Positions 42,400 to 51,707 of a stretch of 63,995 nt of DNA are shown one piece after another (position 1 is the stretch's first letter; every line of letters begins with the position of its first letter). The notes below the pieces were generated by a model. The model was not told the DNA's origin, ran no database searches, and saw only the letters and a list, made by a program, of their open reading frames with translations. A program made the translations under genes and the position numbers. The DNA is from an uncultured Collinsella sp. (GTDB lineage: Bacteria; Actinomycetota; Coriobacteriia; Coriobacteriales; Coriobacteriaceae): the NCBI GenBank assembly GCA_900541195.1, contig UQIY01000005.1:1-63995 (forward strand). The letters are read 5' to 3'.

Positions 42400-42566
42400 G
42401 GGACACGCTTTCCCATGGGCCTCCCCGGGGAAACCGCATCCCAGAATAGGACCTCAAAACGGGACACAGTTTCCCAATAGAACTCCAACCGGAAAGTGCA
42501 TCCCAGAATTCAGCTCAAAAGTGGGATGCGCTTTCCGGTTGAGCCTTGATTGGGAAACTCCGTCCC
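42400..42566. repeat. Mosaic array of six alternating 15-bp palindrome units
   Basis: Six related 15-mers alternate in orientation: GGGACACGCTTTCCC (42400), GGGAAACCGCATCCC (42428), GGGACACAGTTTCCC (42461), CGGAAAGTGCATCCC (42490), GGGATGCGCTTTCCG (42523) and GGGAAACTCCGTCCC (42552). Same-orientation units recur every 61-62 bp, so the array is about 2.7 copies of a 62-bp unit, each holding one forward and one reverse motif. It fills most of the 42278-42636 gap. Spacers share CAGAAT and CTCAAAA. It resembles BIME-like interspersed mosaic elements rather than CRISPR. Confidence 0.75.
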
Positions 42567-42636
42567 ATTCGCATCAAAAAACGGGCGGCCTGGATGTTTG
42601 TCCGAGCTGCCCGTTCCGTGCGTTATGTTGAGATCC

Positions 42637-43539
42637 CTAGCCTGTTACGTAATACCAGACGACGTTGTCGCCGTTGGAGAGAACGTAGTTGCTGCAGGCC
42701 GTCATGGGCGTCGAGCCGTTGACAGAGTACATCCAACCGCTCGTGCCGCCATACTGCTTCTCGGCCAAACCGCCGATCGCGGCGACATACGTGCCGTACG
42801 ATGAGCCGTGTGCGTTGACGGAAAGCCCGAGCGCGCATAGGGCGTCGTAGACGGTGGCACCTTCGTTAAAGGTATAGGTGCCGCCGGCGGACACAGGATT
42901 GCCCACGGCACTCGACGTAACCGAGACCGACACAGTAACGTATCCAGACTCCTGCGAGCCACCCTGGCCGCCCGTGGAAGCGCCTCCGCCGTTAGAGGCC
43001 GTGGCCCCGCCAGACGACTGGCCACCGCCCGAAGAGGCACCGCCAGACGTGTTGGTCGTATCGGCAGCTCCGGTATTCTGAGAAACCGATGCTTCGCCAG
43101 ACTTCTTGCCATCCTGCTCTTCGGACTTTTTGCCTTCCGAGTTTTTATCCGAGCTCTTGTTCGAAGACTCGGAATCGCCCTTGGCGTCACCCGAGTCCTT
43201 GGACTTATCTTTCGCATCGCCCGAAACCTTGGAATTCTTGGAGTCGGCCTTGCTAGAAGCAGCAGCCGAACCAGGCACCTTGGCATCATTGGCGACGACG
43301 CTCTCCCCCGTCACGGTCTGGACGATCCAATCAATGGACCAGGCGCCGCTCTCGGAGGGGTGGACAAAGCCCAGCGATACGACGATCAACGCGATACAAA
43401 CCGCGGTCAGAGCGCCAAGCATCGCCTTGCGCCGCGGGGCGGACGCCGCCGAAGCGGCGCCCTTTTGCTTTGCATCGTCGAGCTGGATAAACGAGGAGTC
43501 GGGCTGCTGCCCGTTGGTCCCCTTGGGCTTATCGGGCAT
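42637..43539 (-). CDS. Membrane-anchored surface protein with DUF4430 (transcobalamin-like) domain
   Basis: A 300-residue protein with a cytoplasmic N-terminus (~35 residues), one membrane helix (MLGALTAVCIALIVVSLGFV), a long Lys/Ser/Asp/Gly low-complexity wall-spanning spacer (~85-200) and a C-terminal DUF4430 domain (GGTYTFNEGATVYDALCALG to the end NGDNVVWYYVTG). DUF4430 is related to the C-terminal beta domain of transcobalamin/intrinsic factor. Its start overlaps the end of the giant surface-protein gene by 11 nt, so it is the second gene of the operon led by a cobalamin riboswitch. It is probably displayed outside the membrane. A corrinoid-binding role is inferred from domain and context only. 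Confidence 0.82.
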   Translation of the reverse strand: MPDKPKGTNGQQPDSSFIQLDDAKQKGAASAASAPRRKAMLGALTAVCIALIVVSLGFVHPSESGAWSIDWIVQTVTGESVVANDAKVPGSAAASSKADSKNSKVSGDAKDKSKDSGDAKGDSESSNKSSDKNSEGKKSEEQDGKKSGEASVSQNTGAADTTNTSGGASSGGGQSSGGATASNGGGASTGGQGGSQESGYVTVSVSVTSSAVGNPVSAGGTYTFNEGATVYDALCALGLSVNAHGSSYGTYVAAIGGLAEKQYGGTSGWMYSVNGSTPMTACSNYVLSNGDNVVWYYVTG

Positions 43540-46500
43540 TACCGTCACCCTTGCCGCGCTTGGTCAGCATGAAGACGGCGATGAGCGCGAGACCGATCAC
43601 GCCGGCCGCGATGCCGACAATAGCGAGCGGGTTGAGGCCAGACTCCTGCGCGGAAGCCTCAGTGGACTTCTTGGCAGTGGTCGTGGAAGCGGATGCCTTG
43701 TCGGACTTGCCGTCCTTCTTGTCAGACTTCTTCTCGTCCTTCTTGTCGGACTTGTCGGAGTCCTTCTTGTCGGACTTGTTGTCCTTGGTCCCGCTCTTGG
43801 TCGACACCGTCGTCTTGGTCACCGGCTTCTGACCCGGGGCGACAGCGCCACCCTTCGAGCCGGAGCCAGTGCCCGCGCCGGTACCAGCACCAGTGCCGGA
43901 GCCGCTGCCACCGTTAGAGCCAGAACTGCCATTGCCGTCAGGGTTAACGGCGTTCTTGGTCCACTTGGCATACAGCGTCATATCGGCCGTCACCGGCGTG
44001 CTGAAGTCATACGCCTCCGTGCAAGCCTCATCGGTGTACCAGCCACCGAAGGTGTAGCCCTCACGCGTCGGATCGGCAGGCTTAACCAGCTTGCCGTCGG
44101 CCGTAGTCTGGAAATCGACCTTGGAACCCTCGCCAGTCTCGAACGAGACCTTAACGCCACCATTCAGCTTGAACAACGTGCCGGAATCGTTGATGTAGTA
44201 GAGGTTGCCCTTGGCGTCGCAGGCAATCGGCGAGTCGCAGTAGTTGTTGTGTCCCGTTGCGCTAAACGCACCGGTCGCCTGCGCGTCACCCAGCTTGTAG
44301 CGATAGACACCGCCGCCCGAGGTGTAGTTCACATAGTCGGAAGTCGCACCGTAGTTAACCGTGAAGTAGACATACGTGCCATCTGCCTGGGCGCTCACGA
44401 GCGGTGCACCCTTGATGCCGCCGATGGGAAGCGCGGAGCCATCAGCAGACGAAACCAACGTCGTAGCAAAGTCATTATCAAGGTCGACAATCGCCAGCGC
44501 AGAGCCACCGGAAACCTCGCCGCCGACAATCAGCTTGTTGCCATACAGCGTAGGCATGCAGGCGCATCCCGTAAGACCCAGGTCGACGACGCGCTCTTCG
44601 GAAATGCGCGAAGCGGCATCCGCATCACGCGAACTACCGTCAGAAATCGCCAAAACGTGCAGCTTGCCATCGCGCGAAATCAGATAAGCATGGCTACCGT
44701 CGGCGGAGAGCACACAGGAGGAGTTAACGATAGCCCCAACGGAAACGCTTCCAAGCACAGCGCCCGAAGACTTGCTGAGCATCTCAACGGTACCGGCGCT
44801 GGTGGGAACCAGAATAAAGCCGTCACCCACGGTAGCGCCCGTCCAGTAATAACCCTCATCGGCGTTGACGTGCTGCCAGGAAACGGCACCGGTCAGGATA
44901 TTGATGCGCGTCAGATGGCCGTTGTTATACACGCCCTTACCATAGTCGACATCAACGGTGCCGACATAGAGATAGTTGCCATCGACCGTCAGCTGAGAAT
45001 TCGACTGAGCAGTTTTGCTCACAGGGTCGGTAACCCAAACCGTCGTGAGCGTATCGGCCGTCAGAGCCTGGACCGCACCGCCATCGAGCGGGACGATGAC
45101 CAAGCCGTTCGTATAAATCGGACGCGTCGTGTAGCCAATCGCAGTCTTAAGATTCGACTCGGCCAGCACCTTGCCCGACTCGGCATCGATCTTAAGCAGG
45201 CGCTTGTTGACGGCGAGATACACATTGCCGTTTACGACAATCGGCTCGCTCGCGTTGGGGTACGTGGCGCCCGAATAGGCCTTCCAATCAAACGTCCAAG
45301 AGCTTGCCAGCGCGCCCGTAGGCGTGGACACGTTCTCGACCACCGCATTGGAATTGCCGCTCCAGTCGGCTTTCCAATCGGTCGGGCGCGAAGCGCTCGG
45401 ATCAACTACGACTTCATCGGGATTAGGAACGGTATCGCCAGCAGCATAAGCCCAGACGATCTTGTCACCCGACTTGAGCACATAGTCGCTATCGAGCTGA
45501 GACCCAGGAACGCCGTTGACAAAGAACGACCAAGCACCCGACAGCTCGGTGCCATCAAGCGGAGAGACAAGAGTGTGAACGCCCCAATAACCAAATTGGT
45601 CGTACATCTTGGACTTGACGCCAACGGCATCGAAGTAGGCAGCAGAGGCATCCTTGATCGTCGTGCCCTCGACAAACACCTGCATCGAAGGATCAGTCCA
45701 GCGCTGAGCCTTATCGTCCTTCTTGCCGATGATCTCCATCGAAACGGAGACCTGACCAGGCATGGTGCCGTCGGAGCCATAGACCCAAGCAATCTCGTCG
45801 CTTGCCTTAAGCGTATAGGCGCCCGCACCAACATCAACAGGCTTGCCATTGACAAAGAACTGCCAATATTTCCAGGTGTTTTCGTCAACCTTCTCGCTCG
45901 AGAGGGTCACGTTCTTTTCGAACGGCGAGGTCAGCGACTCGAGATACCAGCCAAACGAGCTCTCCCCCGTTTTGGCGCCAATGCCAGACTTTTTAAAGAT
46001 CTGCTCGGAAAGGTCAGCAGCGGTTGTTCCCTCGTCCACGAGAGCTGTCGTAGGCTGTGCCCACGTCTGCTGGGCGCCCGAAGCATCCTGGCCGATAACG
46101 GTGCAGCTTACCGAAAGCTGATCGGCAGGAGCGGGGTCGTTGTACTTCGAGTAGCACCAGACGACGGAGTCGCCGGCCTTGAGCGTGTAGCCGCCGGCGC
46201 CGACCATGGAGGACTTGCCGTTGATGAACAGCTGCCAGTACGCGCCGGTCGCCGAGTCGTAGGCGAGCGTGCGGTCGGAGTCGAAGGGCGACGTGATCGA
46301 GTTGAGCGCCCAACCCCAGCTGCCATCGGGGTCGTAGTCGGCCTTAAGGCCAGTCTGCTTGAAAAGCTGTTCGGAGAGGTCGGCCGCAGTCGAGCCTTTC
46401 TTCAGCGTAATGTTCTGAGCGGCAGCCCAGGTCTGCTGAGCACCCTTGGCGTCGGTGCCGACGACCGAACACGTCGCGGAAACCTGCGTGGAAACCGCGC

Positions 46501-49500
46501 CCGTGGGATCCTCGTACACCAGCTCGAGCGTGTCGCCATCGCTCGGGTAGTAGCCCGTGGCATAAGAGTTGGCAGCCTTGCCATTAATATCAAAACGCCA
46601 GTACTTATAGCCGGACGCCGTGTTTTCCGTCGCGAGCGTCTGGGACTTATCGGGGTTCGTAACCGAATAGGGAACGCCACCGTCCGTGCTATAGCTATAG
46701 CCGGCGTCGTCAAGCACCTTGGCAAAGATGTCCCAGGCAGACATTTTTTGGGTACTCGACCACTCAAACGAGGCCGTCGGCACCCAGTCCACAAGGTCAT
46801 AGGACTGACCGACATCGTGCTTGCTTACGCCTACAACCCTGACGTTAACGGAAAGAGACTTTTCGTCGGAAGAATTAACGAGCCAAGCGGTGCTCTTGAC
46901 ATCGTTGTTGCCGGCGTTTGCCACGACATAGGCGTATTTGCCCTCAGCCGAGGCGGGAAGCGTGATCGCGCCGGTCGTTTCGTCGGCGCCAAACAGCTCG
47001 TGGGCATTTGTGCCCTCAGCGTCATCGGCGAGATACCAGCGGTAATCGACGAGGGAGCCCTCGGGGAGTGCCGTCTCGTAATCGCCCCAATCGCCCGTTG
47101 CCATGTAATTGGCAGTAGGGGTAAGCGTTCCGCCGACCTGTGCAAGGTTGCCGCTCGAAGCGACATTAACCGATGTCAGGGTATACGCCTTGGCATCTTC
47201 GCCCTTGACGATGGCATAACGCGTGGAGGCATAGTCGGTGTTGTAGCCACCGTCGACGATGCACTTGAGGTACTTGCCGACGTACTTTTGCGAAATTACG
47301 AACGACGGCCTGTGCGCGTTCTCATCCGTCAGCGTCGTGAACGGACCCTGGGCGCTATCGGCAATCTGCCACGTATACGTCAGTTGATCAGATGTAAGCT
47401 CGGCACCCTTTGTTCCTGCAGACGTCTTCTCGAATGCAGTAACACCGATCTTTTCGCCACTCTTGTAGACAAACTTGGCGTCATCGCTCTGATCGCCGAC
47501 GATCTTTTTGAGATACGCCAGGAACAGCTCGTGCGAGCCTGCGGCCTTAACGGCCACAGCAGTAGTCGCCTCTACGGTGTTATCGCCCGCAGTGGCCGAC
47601 ACGCTCACCCAGCGCTTGGCGTAGTCATCGGGAATCGTAAAGCTGCTGTCGGTTTTGCCCTCGACCACATGCCAGTCGGTCTTCGCATCAAACGCAGAGG
47701 AAGACGGGTCGACAGAGGACCAACGCCACGTGTAGGTAACGCCCTCGGTAACCGGCTCAGACGAGTAATCGACCGCCTTGTAGGCGCACGCCTCAATCGT
47801 AGAGCCAGTGTCCTTGGCGCCCTTGCTCGCATTGGTAAATGCAACTGAATCGAGCGTCGTCGCGCCCTTGGGCAGAATGCGGCCCGCCTTGGTCTCACAG
47901 CTATCGGAGCCGGGGATACCCTTCTTGGCCTTAGCGACCACCTTGAGGTAGCGGTTCGCGCACTCCTTGGTAACCGTGAAGGTATCACCAGTTGCAACCT
48001 GCTCGAACGTGCCGTCAGCAGAATCGGCCACCCACCAAGAAAAATCGACCTTGTCGGAGCCATAGAGGTCAGTCGGCGTGTCGTAGTTAAGGTAGTAGGC
48101 GGCAGCCTTAATCGTGTCACCGACGTTAGCGTTGGGGACGTTCTCATAATCGTCGCCAAATTCGGCGCCGTTATAGGCGAGAACGATGTGGCCTAACGCG
48201 ATCTGGTCACTCGCGGCAACAGGACCCGGCGTATTGTAGCCAACAGACGCGGGCGTCCCGAAAGAGCTGCTCGGACCGTACAGCTCCTGGCCATCGCCGA
48301 CAACCTTAACGCGAATGTACTTGCCCGCAAGCTGCGAGGCGAGTTCGTCCGTAATCGTTAGCGACTGGCCGGTCTGACCGGGAATCACCTGATAGGCAGA
48401 GTCCTCGGCATCGCGCGTATCGGACGCAAGCCACTGATAGGTCCAGCCACCCTGCGCCGCAATACGCTTATTGGGGACCGCTTCGCCGTCGTAGGCATTC
48501 GCCCAAAGTGTAGTGCCAGGGTTCAGTATCTCGGCCTTGACGGACGAATACGAGCTCGAATCGTCTGCCGAAGACTGGATGAGGACATAAGACTTTGCAT
48601 CCAGGGCCGTCTTGGTAGGAACGGGTGCCTTGATGGTGTTCGTCGCCGTCAGCTTTTGGTTGTTGGCGCCCTTGGTCGGGCCGTAGATGACGTTACCGCT
48701 TGCATCGGTAATGCGTACGCGCAGGCACTTGCCGTTAAGCTGAGTACGCAGGGCATCGTCCAAAACGATCGATGCGCCCGTCTGGCCCTCGACAGGAACA
48801 AATGCGGAATTGTCCGCATCGCTCTTGTTGCTGATGTCGGCAGCAAGCCACTGATAGGTGCAGCCCGAAGCGCTGGCGCGCTTGCTGGACGAAGTCCAAA
48901 CATTCGCATAGAGCGTAGTATTGCTCTGGATAAAAGCGGTGAAGTTAGAGCCAGCCCAACGAGAAGGCGACTGGCTTTTTCCGACGCTGACACCATTATT
49001 CGAGGAAAACGTATCAGCGGCACGAGACGCGGCCTTGGCAACACTGGGCTCGCTGGCCACCGCAGTCGCGTCGCCGGTCTCGGCGGTGGTGTCAGACGCC
49101 TCGCTCGCCGGGGTGGCCGAAGCAGGGTCTGACGCAGCGGGGTCGTCCGATGCATCATCGCTCACGTTGTCAGGCGCGGCCGAACCCGTATCCCCAGTTT
49201 CGGAGGAGCCACCTGCAGCCGAATCGTTTGCGTCGGCAGCAGCCGCGGTAGTATCTGCAGCACCGTCCGTGGCCTGCGCGCCCTCGCTCGGCGTTGTGGC
49301 CTGAGCCACGGCCTCGGCAATGCCCTCGGCGCCATCGGCCCACAGCTGGGCCGGTGTGGTGCCAAAGGCCATCGCGAAGGCCAGGAATGCCACCAGGCCG
49401 CGCTTGGCTACGCCGCGCGCGATCGCCCCATGGCGACGCAACGAGGCGCGCTTGCGCTCGTCCTCAAACATATCCATTTGTCCCCCATTGTCTGTACTTG

Positions 49501-49558
49501 GAGCGTTGCCCTGAGGCTGCCCCACGTCATCGCGCATGCTGCGCTCGAGTTCCCCCAT
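43529..49558 (-). CDS. Giant surface protein: Ig-like repeats, four DUF4430 domains, PQQ-like beta-propeller
   Basis: A ~2009-residue secreted, C-terminally anchored protein. Order: a basic N-terminus and signal segment (GLVAFLAFAMAFGTTPAQLW, ~53-78); an Asp/Thr/Ala-rich disordered stretch; about six beta-sandwich repeats (~200-900) each with a YxW core (TYQWLAAD, TYQWLASD, DFSWWVAD, TYTWRWSS, TYTWQIAD, DYRWYLAD); four DUF4430 domains (~905-1373) with WQLFINGKS/WQFFVNGKP and GDSVVWCYS motifs; a PQQ-like beta-propeller (~1420-1800); one InlB/Flg_new-type repeat (YTFGGWYTDEACTEAYDF); a Gly-rich linker; a Lys/Asp-rich spacer; and a final membrane helix (~1976-1996) with a basic tail. There is no LPxTG. 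A cobalamin riboswitch lies 62 nt upstream. GGAAGGGGG precedes ATG 49558. Corrinoid capture is inferred. Confidence 0.85.
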   Translation of the reverse strand: MGELERSMRDDVGQPQGNAPSTDNGGQMDMFEDERKRASLRRHGAIARGVAKRGLVAFLAFAMAFGTTPAQLWADGAEGIAEAVAQATTPSEGAQATDGAADTTAAAADANDSAAGGSSETGDTGSAAPDNVSDDASDDPAASDPASATPASEASDTTAETGDATAVASEPSVAKAASRAADTFSSNNGVSVGKSQSPSRWAGSNFTAFIQSNTTLYANVWTSSSKRASASGCTYQWLAADISNKSDADNSAFVPVEGQTGASIVLDDALRTQLNGKCLRVRITDASGNVIYGPTKGANNQKLTATNTIKAPVPTKTALDAKSYVLIQSSADDSSSYSSVKAEILNPGTTLWANAYDGEAVPNKRIAAQGGWTYQWLASDTRDAEDSAYQVIPGQTGQSLTITDELASQLAGKYIRVKVVGDGQELYGPSSSFGTPASVGYNTPGPVAASDQIALGHIVLAYNGAEFGDDYENVPNANVGDTIKAAAYYLNYDTPTDLYGSDKVDFSWWVADSADGTFEQVATGDTFTVTKECANRYLKVVAKAKKGIPGSDSCETKAGRILPKGATTLDSVAFTNASKGAKDTGSTIEACAYKAVDYSSEPVTEGVTYTWRWSSVDPSSSAFDAKTDWHVVEGKTDSSFTIPDDYAKRWVSVSATAGDNTVEATTAVAVKAAGSHELFLAYLKKIVGDQSDDAKFVYKSGEKIGVTAFEKTSAGTKGAELTSDQLTYTWQIADSAQGPFTTLTDENAHRPSFVISQKYVGKYLKCIVDGGYNTDYASTRYAIVKGEDAKAYTLTSVNVASSGNLAQVGGTLTPTANYMATGDWGDYETALPEGSLVDYRWYLADDAEGTNAHELFGADETTGAITLPASAEGKYAYVVANAGNNDVKSTAWLVNSSDEKSLSVNVRVVGVSKHDVGQSYDLVDWVPTASFEWSSTQKMSAWDIFAKVLDDAGYSYSTDGGVPYSVTNPDKSQTLATENTASGYKYWRFDINGKAANSYATGYYPSDGDTLELVYEDPTGAVSTQVSATCSVVGTDAKGAQQTWAAAQNITLKKGSTAADLSEQLFKQTGLKADYDPDGSWGWALNSITSPFDSDRTLAYDSATGAYWQLFINGKSSMVGAGGYTLKAGDSVVWCYSKYNDPAPADQLSVSCTVIGQDASGAQQTWAQPTTALVDEGTTAADLSEQIFKKSGIGAKTGESSFGWYLESLTSPFEKNVTLSSEKVDENTWKYWQFFVNGKPVDVGAGAYTLKASDEIAWVYGSDGTMPGQVSVSMEIIGKKDDKAQRWTDPSMQVFVEGTTIKDASAAYFDAVGVKSKMYDQFGYWGVHTLVSPLDGTELSGAWSFFVNGVPGSQLDSDYVLKSGDKIVWAYAAGDTVPNPDEVVVDPSASRPTDWKADWSGNSNAVVENVSTPTGALASSWTFDWKAYSGATYPNASEPIVVNGNVYLAVNKRLLKIDAESGKVLAESNLKTAIGYTTRPIYTNGLVIVPLDGGAVQALTADTLTTVWVTDPVSKTAQSNSQLTVDGNYLYVGTVDVDYGKGVYNNGHLTRINILTGAVSWQHVNADEGYYWTGATVGDGFILVPTSAGTVEMLSKSSGAVLGSVSVGAIVNSSCVLSADGSHAYLISRDGKLHVLAISDGSSRDADAASRISEERVVDLGLTGCACMPTLYGNKLIVGGEVSGGSALAIVDLDNDFATTLVSSADGSALPIGGIKGAPLVSAQADGTYVYFTVNYGATSDYVNYTSGGGVYRYKLGDAQATGAFSATGHNNYCDSPIACDAKGNLYYINDSGTLFKLNGGVKVSFETGEGSKVDFQTTADGKLVKPADPTREGYTFGGWYTDEACTEAYDFSTPVTADMTLYAKWTKNAVNPDGNGSSGSNGGSGSGTGAGTGAGTGSGSKGGAVAPGQKPVTKTTVSTKSGTKDNKSDKKDSDKSDKKDEKKSDKKDGKSDKASASTTTAKKSTEASAQESGLNPLAIVGIAAGVIGLALIAVFMLTKRGKGDGNAR

Positions 49559-49620
49559 CGGGGTCCCCCTTCCCTCCAGAGCCCTATGCACACCGGCGGC
49601 ATACGCCGCAGCCGCATGCA

Positions 49621-49793
49621 AGATGGGAGGCGATCCGACTTAACCTTAACGGCTCGGGTACGTCGTCCGATCTGCGACGCGAGCATCCCGAGCCAAGAGG
49701 AATTACGGTTACTGGTACAGCCGGGGACTTGCACCCCGATTCTCCCAAATGCGCAGGAAAACCACGCATTCGTGCGTCTCCGCACCACCATCT
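49621..49793 (-). ncRNA. Cobalamin (B12) riboswitch
   Basis: Read on the minus strand. P1 is closed by AGATGG (49793-49788) and CCATCT (49626-49621). The core hairpin GGGGTGCAAGTCCCC (49737-49723) is followed by GGCTGTACCAGTAACCGT, matching the conserved GGTGCAA.TCC..GCTG.CCCGC.ACTGT region. A GGCTCGGG/CCCGAGCC stem pairs 49694-49687 with 49658-49651, and the B12 box AGTCGGATCGCC lies at 49640-49629. The giant surface-protein gene starts 62 nt downstream, with a GC-rich hairpin (GCGGCGTATGCCGC) and a G-rich RBS in between, compatible with translational control. It explains most of the 49559-49935 gap. Confidence 0.88.
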
Positions 49794-49935
49794 AGGCCAT
49801 TGATTATTACTGTCAGTATGGTATCACGCAAAAGGGCCCCGTACGCAGGCGAAGCCCAAGGTAAAAGCTATTGTTTGCGATAGGAAAGAGTTGGGTATGG
49901 AAGGGCGCCGTGGGACAAGGCACCGTGCAGCTACG

Positions 49936-51699
49936 CTAGTGCTTGCCGCCGTGACTGTTGCGCCAGATATTGCGGCCCAGCATGAGCGCCAAAACCAGCG
50001 CGCTCACATAGCCAACAAAGCCGATGATCGGAATACCGAGCACAACAGGCTCGATGCGCGCATAGTAGACCACCGAGGAACCGATAAACAGACCGGCGAT
50101 GACAATGGCCATTGACATGCGGTCGACGATGCCGCCTATCTGACGCAGCGCCTTGTCGCTACTCATGAGCTGCAAGTTCAGCTTGAGCTGACCGCGCGTG
50201 AGCATTCGCGACGCCAGGCCCAGATACTCAGCCGCTTCGAGCGAACCCTTTGCCGCTCGGTAGCTACTCGCCGCGAAATCGCGACTCATGTCGCGCATGC
50301 GTGCGTAGGTACTCTTCTCGTTTTTGATATGCGTCTGGATGATCTGGATCATGTTGACGTTGGGCATGTACTCGGTCAGCAGGCCCTCGAGTGTCACCAT
50401 GCCGCGCGCGAACATCGTCACCACGCTCGGCAGCTCAACGTCGTTTTTGCGCGCCAGGTTTAGCAGCGAGGTCAAAAACTCGCCGATATCAAGATCCTTA
50501 AGATCGAGCCCCGCAAAGTCGGCGACGATAAAGTCCAAGTCGGACAAAAAGGCCGAATGGTCGAGCTCGGCCGAATCGCCGCGCGTCACGGCAAAGCGCA
50601 TGAGCGAATCCTTGAGCTTGGGCACGTCGCCCTCGGCCACGGCGAAAATCATGTCCTTGACGATACCGCGGTCGTGACTCGACATGCGCCCGACCATGCC
50701 CAGGTCGATAAAGTAGACGATGCCGTCCTTGAGGATGATGTTTCCCGCATGCGGGTCGGCATGGAAAAAGCCGTCGTCGAGCACCTGCGTCGAGTAGTCC
50801 TCGACAATCGCCGAGCCGATCTTTTCCAGGTCATAGCCCTCAGCCACCAGGCGCTCGGGATCGGCAATCGAGATGCCGTCAATGTAGTCCATGACCACGA
50901 CGTGCTCGGTGCAAAGGTCCAGGTAGGACTTGGGGCACGACACGCCGTGCACGCTTTTGTGGAAGTCGTAGAAATCGTTGAGGTTTTTGGCCTCGGCCAA
51001 AAAGTTGGTCTCCTCGCGAAACGAGGTCCACAGCTCCTCGACCACGCCGTGCAGGTCAACAAACTGATCGGTGTTGACAAACTTGGAAACGATGCGCACC
51101 ACCGAGCGAATGATGTCGATGTCCTGCGCCATGACCTGTTGCGCGCCGGGGCGCTGCACCTTAACGGCCACGTCCTCGCCGGTCACCAGGCGGGCGCGGT
51201 GTACCTGCGCGAGCGACGCGCTACCGAGCGGGTTGGGGTCGATCGCGTCGAACATCTGCCCCAGGCGCTGGCCGTACTCCTCTTCCAGACAGCGGAGCAC
51301 TACCTCATACGGCACCGGCTCTACGTCGGAGCGCAGGCGACGCAGCTCGTCGCAAAACCGCTGCGGCAAAATCTCGGAACGGTTAGCCAGAATCTGCCCC
51401 ATTTTAACGAACATGGGGCCGAGCTCTTCGAGCAGGCGGCGCAGGCGAACCGGCGTAAGGTTATCCCACACGCGGTACTTTTTGATCAGGCGAACGATCT
51501 GCCCGATGCGCTCGCGGCGGCCCGCCGGCGTGAGCTGGTATTCCTCGTCCGGCGCCATCGCGTCGGGCTCCTCGGGCACCATATCGACAGCGCGCGGCTT
51601 CTTGCGAGCGCCCGAGACGGCGGCATCGACCTCGTCGACAACCGCCGTCTCGTCACCCAAGGGATCTAGATTGTTGTAATCGGTGGTGGAATCTGCCAT
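49936..51699 (-). CDS. ABC1/UbiB-family atypical kinase
   Basis: A 587-residue AarF/UbiB protein-kinase-like ATPase. Family motifs: FVKMGQILANR (KxGQ), LGSASLAQVHRA (Ala-rich nucleotide loop), VAVKVQRPG (ATP Lys), FHADPHAGNI (catalytic loop) and YFIDLGMVGR (metal Asp). Two C-terminal membrane helices (~530-580) anchor it. In respiratory bacteria UbiB supports quinone synthesis; in an anaerobic coriobacterium the role may concern other isoprenoid lipids. It lies 8 nt after a phasin-like gene, so both probably work together. Confidence 0.92.
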   Translation of the reverse strand: MADSTTDYNNLDPLGDETAVVDEVDAAVSGARKKPRAVDMVPEEPDAMAPDEEYQLTPAGRRERIGQIVRLIKKYRVWDNLTPVRLRRLLEELGPMFVKMGQILANRSEILPQRFCDELRRLRSDVEPVPYEVVLRCLEEEYGQRLGQMFDAIDPNPLGSASLAQVHRARLVTGEDVAVKVQRPGAQQVMAQDIDIIRSVVRIVSKFVNTDQFVDLHGVVEELWTSFREETNFLAEAKNLNDFYDFHKSVHGVSCPKSYLDLCTEHVVVMDYIDGISIADPERLVAEGYDLEKIGSAIVEDYSTQVLDDGFFHADPHAGNIILKDGIVYFIDLGMVGRMSSHDRGIVKDMIFAVAEGDVPKLKDSLMRFAVTRGDSAELDHSAFLSDLDFIVADFAGLDLKDLDIGEFLTSLLNLARKNDVELPSVVTMFARGMVTLEGLLTEYMPNVNMIQIIQTHIKNEKSTYARMRDMSRDFAASSYRAAKGSLEAAEYLGLASRMLTRGQLKLNLQLMSSDKALRQIGGIVDRMSMAIVIAGLFIGSSVVYYARIEPVVLGIPIIGFVGYVSALVLALMLGRNIWRNSHGGKH

Positions 51700-51707
51700 C
51701 TGCGCTG

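Noticed and set aside
42400..42566. CRISPR array
   Set aside because: Units alternate orientation, are only 15 bp, vary in sequence, and no cas genes are present.
43568..43700. LPxTG sortase signal on the giant protein
   Set aside because: The C-terminus has a spacer, membrane helix and basic tail, but no LPxTG or close variant before the helix.
43106..47848. 1580-codon open frame on the plus strand
   Set aside because: It is antisense to the giant surface-protein gene, has Arg/Ile-rich low-quality translation with no family features, and arises from high-GC codon bias.
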